In this document: piece after piece, positions 36,109 through 45,480 of the stretch | How the letters are laid out: each line of letters begins with the position of its first letter | How positions within the stretch are numbered: position 1 is the first letter of the stretch | DNA from: Nonomuraea sp. NBC_00507 | Lineage (GTDB): Bacteria; Actinomycetota; Actinomycetes; Streptosporangiales; Streptosporangiaceae | Assembly: GCF_036013525.1 (NCBI RefSeq) | Contig: NZ_CP107853.1 | Coordinates: 9,052,001-9,116,000, forward strand | Direction of reading: 5' to 3' | DNA: 64,000 nt | Translations under genes and position numbers: made by a program | Notes under the pieces: generated by a model | Seen by the model: only the letters and a program-made list of their open reading frames with translations | What the model was told of the DNA's origin: nothing | Database searches by the model: none

Positions 36109-37968
36109 GTGAGCATTCGACCGATCGACGTGGCCCGGACCGACGGCAGGCCTCTGTGGGTGGAGGCGGTGGCCACGCCCTCCGGGGTCGAGGCCTGGTG
36201 GGACGAGCCGCGTCCGCACGAGGGCGGCAGGCGGTGCGTGGTGCGCCGGCTGCCGGACGGCTCCCGTACCGACGTGCTGCCCCAGGGGTGGAACGCGCGT
36301 AACCGGGTCATCGAGTACGGGGGCCGCTCCTGGCGGCCGCTGCCGGGCGGCGGGCTGGTCTTCACGAACTGGGCCGACCAGCGCCTGTACCGGCTCGACG
36401 GCGGCTCCCCTCCCGCGCCGATCACTCCAGAGGGTCCCTCGCGTTACGCGGACCTCTATCTCCCTCCCGGCAGGGACGAGGTGTGGGCCGTACGGGAGAC
36501 CGGCGACGTGCGGGACCTGGTGGCGGTGCCGCTGGACGGCGGGCCGGTCAGGGTGATCGCCAAAGCCCACCATTTCCTGATTAATCCGCGCATTTCGCCC
36601 GGCGGGCAATATGTCGCTTGGATCGGCTGGGATCACCCGAACATGCCCTGGGACGGCACCGAGCTGTGCGTGGCCCCGCTGCGCGCGGACGGCACGGCAG
36701 GCGAGCACCGCGTGGTGGCCGGCGGCCCGCGGGAGTCGGTGACGCAGGCCGAGTGGCGCGACGACGGCGCCCTGTACGCGGCGACCGACCCCACCGGCTG
36801 GTGGAACATCCACCTCGTCCCCGTGGACGGCTCGCCGGGCCGCAACCTCACGCCGATGGAGCAGGAGTTCGGCGACGCGGCGTGGAAGCCGGGCCTGACG
36901 TACTTCGCCGTCGCGGAGGACGGCAGGCTGGTCGTGATCTACGGCACGGGCGACGGCCGCCGCCTCGGCGTGCTCGACCCGGACACCGGTGACCTGCGGG
37001 AGATCGCCGGGGCGGCCACCCACTGGTCGGCGACCGTGTCGGTGGCGGGCGGCAGGGCGGCGGCGGTGCGGGCGACGCCGTACACGCCCATGGAGGTCAC
37101 GCTCGTCGATCTCGACGGGGGCGGGCCCGAGGTCGTGTCGGCCAGGAAACCGCTGCCGGAGCGCGACCTGCTGCCCACTCCGGAGGCCGTGACGATCGAG
37201 GGTGTGCACGCGCACCTCTACCCGCCGTCCGGGGTCCGGGGCCCGGGCCCGTACGTGATCTTCGTGCACGGCGGCCCGACCATGCACCTGCCGATGGTGC
37301 TCGACCTGGAGATCGCCTACTTCACCAGCCGCGGCATCGGCGTGGCCGTGGTGAACTACGGCGGCTCGACCGGCTACGGCCGCGCCTACCGGGAGCGGCT
37401 GCGGCACCAGTGGGGCGTGGTGGACGTGGGAGACTGCGCCAAGGTGGCCCGCGGCCTGGTCGAGCTGGGCCGCGCCGACGCCGCGAAGCTCGCCATCCGG
37501 GGCGGCAGCGCCGGCGGCTGGACCACGGTGGCGGCGCTCGTGCACAGTGACGTGTTCGCGGGCGGGGTGGCCCACTACGCGATCACCGACCCGGAGAGCT
37601 GGGCGGCCGAGACACACGACTTCGAATCCCGCTACCTCGACGGCCTCGTGGGCCCGCTGCCCGAGACGCGCCAGCGCTACACCGAGCGCTCGCCGCTGCT
37701 GAACGCCGCCCGCGCGTCGGGCCCGTGCCTCATGCTGCACGGCCTGGAGGACGCGATCGTGGACGTCGGGCAGGCCGAGCGGTTCACCGCCGAATTGGAC
37801 AAACACGGCAAGGAGTGGGCACTGTTGACCTTCCCCGGCGAGCAGCACGGCTGGCGCAGGGAGGAGACCATCGTCGCGGCGCTCGAGGCCGAGCTGGCCT
37901 TCTACGGGCTGATCTTCGGCATGGAGACGCCCGAGGTGCCGCCGTTGAAGCTGAAAGGGAGAGCGTGA
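36109..37968 (+). CDS. S9 family prolyl-oligopeptidase-like serine peptidase
   Basis: 619 residues. The first 350 form a beta-propeller-like region (WADQRLYRLDGG, ISPGGQYVAWIGWDHPNMPW); the C-terminal alpha/beta-hydrolase has the nucleophile Ser in RGGSAGGWT near 464-472, Asp in HGLEDAIVDVG near 546 and His in GEQHGWRRE near 582. Cytosolic, as there is no export signal. It probably trims peptides produced or imported elsewhere. The GTG start is 6 bp after the C39-like gene and the stop overlaps the M20 gene by 4 bp. Confidence 0.9.
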   Translation: MSIRPIDVARTDGRPLWVEAVATPSGVEAWWDEPRPHEGGRRCVVRRLPDGSRTDVLPQGWNARNRVIEYGGRSWRPLPGGGLVFTNWADQRLYRLDGGSPPAPITPEGPSRYADLYLPPGRDEVWAVRETGDVRDLVAVPLDGGPVRVIAKAHHFLINPRISPGGQYVAWIGWDHPNMPWDGTELCVAPLRADGTAGEHRVVAGGPRESVTQAEWRDDGALYAATDPTGWWNIHLVPVDGSPGRNLTPMEQEFGDAAWKPGLTYFAVAEDGRLVVIYGTGDGRRLGVLDPDTGDLREIAGAATHWSATVSVAGGRAAAVRATPYTPMEVTLVDLDGGGPEVVSARKPLPERDLLPTPEAVTIEGVHAHLYPPSGVRGPGPYVIFVHGGPTMHLPMVLDLEIAYFTSRGIGVAVVNYGGSTGYGRAYRERLRHQWGVVDVGDCAKVARGLVELGRADAAKLAIRGGSAGGWTTVAALVHSDVFAGGVAHYAITDPESWAAETHDFESRYLDGLVGPLPETRQRYTERSPLLNAARASGPCLMLHGLEDAIVDVGQAERFTAELDKHGKEWALLTFPGEQHGWRREETIVAALEAELAFYGLIFGMETPEVPPLKLKGRA

Positions 37969-39251
37969 AGAGCGTCGCCGAGATCTGCTCGGATCTGATC
38001 AGGTTCGACACCACCAATCCGGGGTCGGGCGAGCGCCCGGCGGCCGAATACGTGGCCACGCTGCTGGCCGACGCGGGCCTGGATCCGGTCGTGTTCGAGT
38101 CGGCGCCGAAGCGGACCACGGTCGTGGCCAGGATCGACGGCGACTCCCCCGACGCGCTGCTCATCCACGGCCACCTGGACGTGGTGCCCGCCGACCCGGC
38201 CGAGTGGGCGATGCACCCGTTCTCCGGGGAGATCGTGGACGAGTGCGTGTACGGCCGGGGCGCGGTCGACATGAAGGGCTCGTGCGCGATGACGCTCGCG
38301 ACCGTGGTCGACCTGGCGACCCGGGGGGTGCGGCCCAAGCGGGACCTGGTGGTGGCGTTCCTGGCCGACGAGGAGGCCACCGGCGACTACGGCTCGCGGC
38401 ACGCGGTGAGCGAGCACCGGGAGCTGTTCGACGGCGTGAGCGAGGCGATCAGCGAGTCCGGCGGATTCAGCGTGACCTCCGGCGCCCACCGGGTCTACCC
38501 GATCGCCGTGGGCGAGCGCGGGACCGCGTGGATGAAGCTCACCGCGCACGGCGTGGCCGGGCACGGCTCGCGCCCCCCGGTGGACAATCCGGTCGCCACG
38601 CTGGTGCACGCGCTGTCGCGGGTGGCCTCCCACCAGTGGCCGGTCCGCCTCACGCCGTCGGTGGCGGCGTTGCTCCAGAGCCTGTCGGAGATCACCGGCC
38701 AGCCGATCGACCTGGACCGGCTGGACGCGGAGGCCGCCCGGCTCGGCCCGCTCGGCGGCCTGTTCAAGAGCCAGATCCGCAACTCGGCGAACCCGACGAT
38801 GCTGGCGGCCGGCTACAAGGTCAACGTGGTGCCCTCGACGGCGGAGGCGCACGTGGACGGGCGTTTCATGCCCGGGCTGCAGGAGGAGTTCCTGTCGACG
38901 ATCGACGAGCTGCTCGGGCCCAAGATCACCCGCGAGTTCGTCAATCTGGAGGACGCGCCCGACGCACCGTACCCGTCGGCGTTCTTCGACGAGCTGGCCG
39001 GGGCGCTGACGGCCGAAGACCCGATGGCCAGGCCGGTGCCGTACGTGATGAGCGGCGGCACGGACGCCAAGTCCTTCGCCAGGATCGGCATCAAGGGGTA
39101 CGGTTTCGCGCCGCTCATGCTCCGGCCGGATCTCGACTACTTCGGGATGTTCCACGGCAAGGACGAGCGGGTGCCGGTGGAGGGCCTGGAGTTCGGCACC
39201 CGCGTCCTCACTCGCCTGCTCACCAGTATGGAACAAAGCATTCCGTTCTGA
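37965..39251 (+). CDS. M20 family peptidase (ArgE/DapE-like)
   Basis: 428 residues. Metal-site motifs HGHLDVVPAD near 66, GRGAVDMKGSCAM near 96-108, DEEATGDYGS near 130, and the distal His in FHGKDERVPVEGLEFG near 403 are present, as is SGGTDAKSF near 363. Members are dizinc carboxy- or aminopeptidases and deacylases. GTG start in a GTGA overlap with the S9 gene, so the run C39-like, S9, M20 is probably a coupled peptide-degradation unit. Confidence 0.9.
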   Translation: MKSVAEICSDLIRFDTTNPGSGERPAAEYVATLLADAGLDPVVFESAPKRTTVVARIDGDSPDALLIHGHLDVVPADPAEWAMHPFSGEIVDECVYGRGAVDMKGSCAMTLATVVDLATRGVRPKRDLVVAFLADEEATGDYGSRHAVSEHRELFDGVSEAISESGGFSVTSGAHRVYPIAVGERGTAWMKLTAHGVAGHGSRPPVDNPVATLVHALSRVASHQWPVRLTPSVAALLQSLSEITGQPIDLDRLDAEAARLGPLGGLFKSQIRNSANPTMLAAGYKVNVVPSTAEAHVDGRFMPGLQEEFLSTIDELLGPKITREFVNLEDAPDAPYPSAFFDELAGALTAEDPMARPVPYVMSGGTDAKSFARIGIKGYGFAPLMLRPDLDYFGMFHGKDERVPVEGLEFGTRVLTRLLTSMEQSIPF

Positions 39252-39252
39252 T

Positions 39253-39291
39253 ATAGTGAGAGCCAACGACGAAGAAGGAGGCTCTCACTAT
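39253..39291 (+). promoter_or_regulatory. 12-bp inverted repeat enclosing RBS and start codon
   Basis: ATAGTGAGAGCC (39253-39264) and GGCTCTCACTAT (39280-39291) are perfectly complementary. The right arm includes the last G of the AAGGAG ribosome binding site and the AT of the start codon at 39290; the 15-nt loop contains the rest of the ribosome binding site. In RNA it would mask initiation; in DNA it could be an operator. A second dyad, GGAACAAAGCATTCC with GGAA/TTCC arms, lies at 39230-39244 inside the end of the M20 gene. Confidence 0.65.
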
Positions 39292-39895
39292 GAGCGACAC
39301 CACGATCTCCAGCGGTTGGGACGTCCTGGACGCCGCGCATGAAGCGCTGCGCACGGCGGTCCGCGCCGTCCCGGCCGACGGCTGGGACCTGCCCACGCCC
39401 TGCGCGGGCTGGACCGTCGCCCAGGTCTTCCAGCACGCCGTCGGCGACCAGATCGGCTTCGCCGCCGCCCTGACCGGCGAGCCCGGCCCCGACTTCAATC
39501 CGTTCGACCCGTCGGGCGTGCTGGAGGGCGTGGACCCGCAGGCGTTCATGGAGGCCGCCCTGGCGCGCACCGCCAAGGCGTGGGCCGGCGTCGACCGCGA
39601 CGCCGCCGAAGTGCCCACGCCGGTGCCGCCGCACAAGATGTCCCCGTGGTCCGGCTCGGCGGCGTGCGCTCTGGACGCCGCCGTCCACGCCTGGGACATC
39701 GCCCTGGCGACGGGCCGGCCCTCGCCGCTCACGCCGGAGCTGGCCCGCCCCCTCCTCAAGGTCGCCAGGGAGATCGTGGAGCCGCTGCGCGCCTGGGGCG
39801 CGTACGCCGCCGCCCTGGCCCCCGAGCAGGGCGACGACGACGTGGCGGCCCTCCTGCGCTACCTCGGCCGCGACCCCTACTGGAGCGCTGCTTAG
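39290..39895 (+). CDS. TIGR03086-family DinB-like metal-binding protein
   Basis: 201 residues. PTPCAGWTVAQVFQHAVGDQ near 35-55 and AACALDAAVHAWDIALATG near 122-140 are the signature helices of the TIGR03086/mycothiol-dependent maleylpyruvate-isomerase-N fold, with the spaced His residues for a metal. Such proteins may use mycothiol to detoxify or isomerise small molecules. Initiation is probably regulated by the inverted repeat that covers its start. It overlaps the convergent DUF427 gene by 4 bp. Confidence 0.85.
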   Translation: MSDTTISSGWDVLDAAHEALRTAVRAVPADGWDLPTPCAGWTVAQVFQHAVGDQIGFAAALTGEPGPDFNPFDPSGVLEGVDPQAFMEAALARTAKAWAGVDRDAAEVPTPVPPHKMSPWSGSAACALDAAVHAWDIALATGRPSPLTPELARPLLKVAREIVEPLRAWGAYAAALAPEQGDDDVAALLRYLGRDPYWSAA

Positions 39896-40635
39896 GAGAA
39901 CTTGGTCTTCGGCCGCTCCTGCAGCTCGCCGTCCACGTAGATGTCGAGCTTCTCGTTGTAGAACGCGATCAGCCCGGCGACCCGCTCGCTCTCCGGCAGC
40001 GGCGTCCGGTACGACCAGGCCAGGTCCTTCGCGCCGTTGACCGACCAGTACTCGGCCGTCCCCTTGTACGGGCAGTGGGTGACGGTGTCGGTGTGCTCGA
40101 GCAGGTCGAGCCGTACGTCGGTCTTCGGCAGGTAGTAGCGGGCGGGCAGCCCCGTCTCGAAGAGGATGCGCGCGCCGCGGGAGTCGGCCACGGTGACACC
40201 GTCGACCTCCACCCGCACGTGCCGCGAACTGGGCAGGATGTCCACCCGCGTGTACGGGTCGCGCGGGTGGAAGTAGACCTGCTCGTCCTCCTCGAACCAG
40301 GCGTCCATGGCGTCCCACTCGAACCGCACATGGCCCCGGATCTCCTCCAGCGGCGAGTCCGGGTATGCCAGCGCCGCCTCGGTGGCCTCCGCCGTACCGG
40401 AGGTGACGGTGTAGACGACGGCCTCACCCCTGCTCGGGGAGTGTTTGGTGGTCCCGGTCGACTTGAGCGCGGCCTCGTCCACGTCCGCGAGCGGGAAGTA
40501 GTAGGTGGGGTAGTACGGGACTTCCCACACCAGGAGGGCGGAGGTGGTGTCGGCCACCACCCGGCCGCCCAGATAGGTCCTCACGCGCTTGGCCGTCCGC
40601 TCGACGCGTACCCGGCCACGGTTCCCAGCTTCCAT
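39892..40635 (-). CDS. DUF427 domain-containing protein (two domains)
   Basis: 247 residues with two DUF427 units: the first around RTYLGGRVVADTTSALLVWE (20-39), the second around VRVEVDGVTVADSRGARILFE. The second unit has the characteristic THCPYKGTAEYWSV near 195. The fold is beta-rich and of unknown biochemical role. ATG 40635 is chosen; the frame is open farther upstream but without homology. It is probably co-transcribed with the PAP2-like gene upstream (68 bp). Confidence 0.87.
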   Translation of the reverse strand: MEAGNRGRVRVERTAKRVRTYLGGRVVADTTSALLVWEVPYYPTYYFPLADVDEAALKSTGTTKHSPSRGEAVVYTVTSGTAEATEAALAYPDSPLEEIRGHVRFEWDAMDAWFEEDEQVYFHPRDPYTRVDILPSSRHVRVEVDGVTVADSRGARILFETGLPARYYLPKTDVRLDLLEHTDTVTHCPYKGTAEYWSVNGAKDLAWSYRTPLPESERVAGLIAFYNEKLDIYVDGELQERPKTKFS

Positions 40636-40703
40636 GAACGCGGCAACCCCGCCGGCCACGCGCCTATTCCAGCCCGGGAAACGCTCTTGGACCAGGCCAC
40701 GCC

Positions 40704-41291
40704 CTATCCCAGCCCGAACGCCGCCAGCGTCGCCCACGTCGTCGCCGTGCCGACCACCGCGCCCGCCGTGACCTGCGTCCAGCTGTGGTGCGCGAGCCGC
40801 ACTCTGGCCCAGCACACCAGCCCCACGACGGCGCCTCCGGCGATCGCGGTCGGCAGGGCGGGCAGCACGTGGGCGAGCACCACGACGGTCCCCGCGGACA
40901 CGGCGGCGTGAAAGGAGATCTTCCACCGCAACGTGATCGGCACCGTCACCCCGAGCGCCGCCAGCATCGCGGTGACGGTCGCCACCAGCAACGTCGGCGC
41001 CCCCATGACGACGAGCAACGCCAACGCCACCAGCACGGCCGCCACGGCGGCCAGCAACGGACCGGTCCGCCGCGCCCGATCCACGATGTGATGCGAATCC
41101 AGCTGCCCGGACCGCACCCCGAGCGCGATCACCGTCGCCGGCACACCACCGCAGAACGCCGATGCCACCAGCCCCCACGCCGCGCCACGCCACCCTTGCG
41201 CGAGCAGCCCGACGACGGGCGGCATGAGGATCACCAGCACCTGCGGCGCCAGCAGGTTGGTCACCCGTTTCGCCACGATGTCGGCAGTCAT
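40704..41291 (-). CDS. PAP2-like integral membrane protein
   Basis: 195 residues with about six membrane helices. Remnants of the PAP2 phosphatase motifs are visible: DRARRTGPLL near 68, KISFHAAVSAG near 127 (in place of SGH) and RVRLAHHSWTQVTAGAVVG near 163. The catalytic set is not strictly conserved, so it may be a phosphatase relative with altered chemistry. Located in the cytoplasmic membrane; substrate unknown. Confidence 0.7.
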   Translation of the reverse strand: MTADIVAKRVTNLLAPQVLVILMPPVVGLLAQGWRGAAWGLVASAFCGGVPATVIALGVRSGQLDSHHIVDRARRTGPLLAAVAAVLVALALLVVMGAPTLLVATVTAMLAALGVTVPITLRWKISFHAAVSAGTVVVLAHVLPALPTAIAGGAVVGLVCWARVRLAHHSWTQVTAGAVVGTATTWATLAAFGLG

Positions 41292-41311
41292 GGCACGAAA
41301 GATTAGCGTGA

Positions 41312-42166
41312 TCAGAAAAGAGTCAGCGGCTCGTCATCGTCCATCGGCTCGGGCAGGGGTTCGAGCTGCGGCAGGCGGGCGCGTACGTCGTCGTGGAAAC
41401 GGCGGGCGAGCGTCAGCGCGTCGGCGTTGTCAGGGGTGTGGATGAAGACCGTCGGGGAGCGGCCTTCCCGCAGCCATGCGCAGACCGTGTCCAGCCAGGG
41501 CCGCCAGCCCTCCACCGTACGGTCGGTGGCGTCCCGGCCGAGGTAGCGGACAATCGGCCGGTCCGTCAGCGCCCTGGACCGGCGGGGCACCCGCGGCTTC
41601 TTGGTCCACGCGTCCCGCTCGGCGTCGCTGGTCGGCGGGGCGGCGAAGAGCGTGGTGGTGTCGAACGGGACCCATTCGGCGTCGACGGCGGCCAGGACGC
41701 GCTCCAGCAGCCGTTCCGAGCGCTCGTCCTCGAAGAACGCCCGGTGGCGGACCTCCACCGCGTACCGGTAGGACCGTGGGAGGCGGTGGAGGAAGGCCGC
41801 CAGCGTGCCGAGGTCCGCGGGGCCGAACGAGCCCGGCAGTTGCACCCACAGGGCATGCGTACGCGGCCCGAGCGGCTCCATGGCCTCCAGGAACGCGCGC
41901 AGCTGGTCATCGGCGCCGGTCAGGCGGTGCTCGTGAGTGATGGGCTTGGGGAGTTTGCTGACGAAGCGGAAGTCCGGGCCGGTCTGGGCGGCCCATGACT
42001 CCACGGTCGCCCTGGTCGGCGTCGCGTAGAACGTCGTGTTGCCCTCCACCGCGTTGCACCAGGTCGCATACGCGCGCAGGCGCTCACCGGGCGGGAGCGG
42101 GCCGGGCAGGAACCGGCCCTGCCACGCCGCATGCGTCCACATCGCGCATCCCACATGAAGCCGCAT
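41312..42166 (-). CDS. DUF72 family protein
   Basis: 284 residues with the DUF72 TIM-barrel signatures VGCAMWTHAAWQGRF near 5, NAVEGNTTFYATPTRATVESW near 40 (split as VEGNTTFYATPT), FRFVSKLPKPITHEHRL, and YAVEVRHRAFFEDE near 138. The family is YecE-like; its biochemical role is unknown. The ATG 42166 start is supported by the conserved N-terminus and lies 64 bp from the divergent NAD kinase start. A second, shorter DUF72 paralogue is at 44773. Confidence 0.87.
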   Translation of the reverse strand: MRLHVGCAMWTHAAWQGRFLPGPLPPGERLRAYATWCNAVEGNTTFYATPTRATVESWAAQTGPDFRFVSKLPKPITHEHRLTGADDQLRAFLEAMEPLGPRTHALWVQLPGSFGPADLGTLAAFLHRLPRSYRYAVEVRHRAFFEDERSERLLERVLAAVDAEWVPFDTTTLFAAPPTSDAERDAWTKKPRVPRRSRALTDRPIVRYLGRDATDRTVEGWRPWLDTVCAWLREGRSPTVFIHTPDNADALTLARRFHDDVRARLPQLEPLPEPMDDDEPLTLF

Positions 42167-42230
42167 GAACGTGACGTTATCGGAGCTCCGTCGCGCGGGT
42201 AGGCGGTGTGGTGGCCGTAAGGTGGGCCTC

Positions 42231-43091
42231 ATGGGCATGGTCGGGACGGTCGGGCTGGTGCTGCACCCGCAGCGCGACTCCAAGAAGGCGATAGACACCA
42301 TCCTGCGCTGGGCGGCGGGCAAGGGTGCCACGGTGCTGGGGCTGCCCGAGGAGGTGGGGCGGATCGACTGCACCGCCGTGGCCGTGGACTCCGACACTCT
42401 CGTCGAGCGGGCCGACCTGCTGGTCGGGCTCGGCGGGGACGGGACGATGCTGCGCACCATGCGGCTGCTCGCCGGGCGGCCGACGCCCATCCTGGGGGTC
42501 AACCTGGGGCGCCTCGGGTTCCTCGCGGAAATCGACGTGGACGAGCTGGCGGACACGCTGTCGGCCATCGACGGGCACCGCTACACGATCGAGTCGCGGA
42601 TGGCGATCAGGAGCAGGGTCTTGGACGTGGACGTGACCGCGTTCAACGACATCGCGCTGGTGCGGATCCCGGGGGAAGGTCTGGCGGCGGTGTCCGTCAC
42701 CCCGGCGGGCAGCGATTTCGTGCGGTACGCCGCGGACGCGGTGATCGTGGCGACCTCCACCGGCTCGACCGCCTACAGCTTCTCCGCCGGAGGACCCATC
42801 GTGTCGCCCCGGGTGGAGGCCGTCCTGGTCGTGCCGGCCGCGGCGCACTCGGCGTTCAACCGGGCCCTGGTGCTGCCCGCGGACGAGGACGTCACGCTGG
42901 AGGTGCTGCCCAGCAGCGGGCGGCTGGCGGTCGAGGTGGACGGGGCCGTGGTCAGGCACCTGTGCCCCGGCGACCAGATCACGGTGAGCGCGTGGCCGGG
43001 AGCGGCCAAGGTGGTCCGGGTCGGCACCACGTTCTACGAACGGGCGCGGCGTAAGCTGCGCGTGGACGGCAGCACCGAAGCCTACGCCTAG
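42231..43091 (+). CDS. nadK: NAD kinase
   Basis: 286 residues. The GGDGTMLR motif near 67-74, NLGRLGFLAEID near 92, and TSTGSTAYSFSAGGPIV near 176-192 are the defining NAD-kinase elements. It makes NADP from NAD with ATP. ATG 42231 has an AAGGTGG site upstream; the open frame extends to 42165 but overlaps the divergent DUF72 start. Slightly shorter N-terminal domain than usual; all key motifs are present. Confidence 0.93.
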   Translation: MGMVGTVGLVLHPQRDSKKAIDTILRWAAGKGATVLGLPEEVGRIDCTAVAVDSDTLVERADLLVGLGGDGTMLRTMRLLAGRPTPILGVNLGRLGFLAEIDVDELADTLSAIDGHRYTIESRMAIRSRVLDVDVTAFNDIALVRIPGEGLAAVSVTPAGSDFVRYAADAVIVATSTGSTAYSFSAGGPIVSPRVEAVLVVPAAAHSAFNRALVLPADEDVTLEVLPSSGRLAVEVDGAVVRHLCPGDQITVSAWPGAAKVVRVGTTFYERARRKLRVDGSTEAYA

Positions 43092-43134
43092 GCAGGCCCG
43101 CCCCCCGGCGATGTCCCGGCCGGCGGCGATGTCG

Positions 43135-44700
43135 CTAGGCGCCGGTCCTGCGGCGATGACGTGCGGGCAGCGGCCGGTCGGCCACATCGCCGCCTTGCCG
43201 GGCGCGCTCAGCGGGACGCGTGGCGGGACCGGCGGGATGCCCGGGCGGGCCCTCTGGAGAGCCGGGGCGGAGCCCGGCCGGGGTGAAGAAGCCGCCTTCC
43301 GGGACGGGGGTGTCGCGGGGACGCTCCGGTCCACTCTCGCGGCGATTGTCTGGGTCTGAGAAGAAGTCGTCCCGATCGTCGTCGTCCCGGCGGCCGAAGA
43401 AATCGTCGTCCGCGTCGCCGTCCCTGCGGCTGAAGAAGTCCTCGGGCTCGTCTGCGCTGCCGGAAGGCCTGTCCCGTCGGCTGGGGAGGCGTTCCTGGCG
43501 GCTGGAAGACTCCTCGCGCCTGTCACCGCGGGAATCCGGCGTGGCGTGGCGGGAGGCGATCAGGGCCGCGAGGGCGGTGGTGATGGGGACGGCCGAGATG
43601 AGGCCGAGCGTGCCGACCACACTGCGGACGATCTCCTGCGTGATCACCGGCGTCGTCAGCACGTCCCCCAAGGGCTGCGAGCCGATGCTGAACAGCAGCA
43701 GCAACGGCAGCGACGCCCCCGCGTACGCCAGGATGATCGTGTTGATCACCGACGCGATGTGCGCCCGCCCGATGCGGCCGGCCGCCCGGTAGAGGCGCGT
43801 GAACCCGTAGGAGGGGTTGGCCTGCGCCAGCTCGGCCACCGTCACCGCCTGCGTGACCGTGACGTCGTCGAGCACCCCCAGCGCGCCGATGATGATCCCG
43901 GCCAGCAGCAGCCCCTGCGTGTCGATCGACACGCTCATGCCCAGCATCAGCGAGCTGTCGTCGGTGATGCCGTTGAGCTTGGCGAACCCCAGCGCCCCGT
44001 ACGACAACGCGCCGGTCAGCGCCAGGCTGGCGAGCGTGCCCAGCACGGCCACCGAGGTGGAGGGCGAGAAGCCGTGCGTCAGGTAGAGCACGATCAGCAT
44101 GATCGCCGCCGACCCGACGATGGCCACCAGCATGGGCGGCCGGCCCTCGAGGATGCCGGGGATGACGAACGTCAGCAGGAACACGAACGTGACCGCCAGT
44201 CCCACGAGCGCGGTGACGCCGCGCCAGCGGCCGAAGGCGATCACCGCCAGCGCGAACGCCGCCCCGAACAGCCACAGCGGCAACGCCCGGTCGTGATCGG
44301 AGATCTGGTAGGCGCCGTCCGCGTCGCGCAGCAGGATCACGTCGTCGTCCGGGGCGAAATGCTGCGCCCCGGGACCGGTGGGCAGGCGGAGCGCGACGTC
44401 CTTGCCGACGTCAGGACCTTCCGCGACCTTGACGGTGGCGTTCCCGCAGGTGGCGGGGTCAGGTTTGGGCGAGCCTTCCCCGACGGCCGGGCACGGTTTG
44501 AGCGTGACGCCGGTGACCGTGCCGGTCAGCCGCTCGACACTGGACTGCGGGGGCTGGCCCGCGTCGTGCCGCCCGTCGGGCCAGAGCCACAGCAGGCCCG
44601 CCAGCGTGATGATCGCCAGCGGCGCCAGCGCGGCCAGGGTGGCCACGAGCGTGCGCCGCGAGCTGGGGACGGCGGTGCCGTGCGCGTGATTGGCGCCCAT
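43135..44700 (-). CDS. YibE/F family membrane protein with long acidic tail
   Basis: 521 residues. One N-terminal helix (about 20-42), an outer domain (45-145), then about seven helices through residue 390; conserved LGVLDDVTVTQAVTVAEL near 268 and GRIGRAHIASVINTIILAYAG near 300 identify YibE/F. Residues 390-521 are an unusual hydrophilic tail with three repeats (D/E)DFF(S/G) separated by RRD-rich acidic spacers, and a Pro/Arg-rich end. The tail is cytoplasmic or external depending on topology, and is absent from typical family members as I know them. Function of the family is unknown. Confidence 0.85.
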   Translation of the reverse strand: MGANHAHGTAVPSSRRTLVATLAALAPLAIITLAGLLWLWPDGRHDAGQPPQSSVERLTGTVTGVTLKPCPAVGEGSPKPDPATCGNATVKVAEGPDVGKDVALRLPTGPGAQHFAPDDDVILLRDADGAYQISDHDRALPLWLFGAAFALAVIAFGRWRGVTALVGLAVTFVFLLTFVIPGILEGRPPMLVAIVGSAAIMLIVLYLTHGFSPSTSVAVLGTLASLALTGALSYGALGFAKLNGITDDSSLMLGMSVSIDTQGLLLAGIIIGALGVLDDVTVTQAVTVAELAQANPSYGFTRLYRAAGRIGRAHIASVINTIILAYAGASLPLLLLFSIGSQPLGDVLTTPVITQEIVRSVVGTLGLISAVPITTALAALIASRHATPDSRGDRREESSSRQERLPSRRDRPSGSADEPEDFFSRRDGDADDDFFGRRDDDDRDDFFSDPDNRRESGPERPRDTPVPEGGFFTPAGLRPGSPEGPPGHPAGPATRPAERARQGGDVADRPLPARHRRRTGA

Positions 44701-44772
44701 CGACGTGTGGATCCTCCTCGGCTGACGAATAGTGACAGTACTGCACCGCGGAGGTCAGGGTAGGCGTAAAGC

Positions 44773-45480
44773 ATGGCATGGCTGGTCGGCACCTCGGGGT
44801 GGCAGTACAAGGACTGGCGGGGGGTGCTGTACCCGGCGGGAGTGCCGCAGCGGCTCTGGCTGGAGGCGTACGCGCGGGAGTTCCCGACGGTGGAGAGCAA
44901 CAACGCCTTCTACCGGCTGCCGAGGCCGGAGACGTTCGCCGCCTGGCGGGAGCGCACGCCGGACGGGTTCCTGATCGCGGTCAAGGCCAGCAGGTTCCTC
45001 ACCCACATCAAGCGGCTGGACGATCCGGAGGAGCCGGTCCAGCGGCTGATGGGCGCCGCCGCGGCGCTGAAGGAGAAACTCGGCCCGATCCTGCTGCAAC
45101 TGCCGCCGACGCTCAGGGCCGAGCCCGGCAGGCTCGACAGGTGCCTGGCGTGCTTCCCGCGCGACGTGCGGGTGGCCGTGGAGCCGCGGCACGACTCCTG
45201 GTGGACCGACGAGGTACGCGACGTCCTGTCCGCCCACGGCGCCGCCCTGTGCTGGGCGGACCGGCTCGGCAGGCCGCAGAACCCGTTCTGGCGCACCGCA
45301 GGCTGGGGCTACGTGCGCATGCACCAGGGCCGGGCCGGCGTCGAGTACGGCGAAACCTCGCTGCGGACCTGGGCCGAACGGGTGCGGGAGGCCGGCTGGG
45401 ATGACGTCTACGTGTACTTCAACAACGACCTGGGAGGGGCGGCGGTGCGGAACGCACGGCGATTTGCCAGACTCGCCTAG
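44773..45480 (+). CDS. DUF72 family protein (second copy)
   Basis: 235 residues. VGTSGWQYKDWRGVLYP near 5, VESNNAFYRLPRPETFAAW near 39, FLIAVKASRFLTHIKRL near 66 and the C-terminal YVYFNNDLGGAAVRNA near 215 match DUF72, including the terminal asparagine-rich motif that the longer paralogue at 41312 lacks. Role unknown. The TAG stop shares one base with the GTG start of the downstream corA-like gene, so the two are coupled. Confidence 0.88.
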   Translation: MAWLVGTSGWQYKDWRGVLYPAGVPQRLWLEAYAREFPTVESNNAFYRLPRPETFAAWRERTPDGFLIAVKASRFLTHIKRLDDPEEPVQRLMGAAAALKEKLGPILLQLPPTLRAEPGRLDRCLACFPRDVRVAVEPRHDSWWTDEVRDVLSAHGAALCWADRLGRPQNPFWRTAGWGYVRMHQGRAGVEYGETSLRTWAERVREAGWDDVYVYFNNDLGGAAVRNARRFARLA

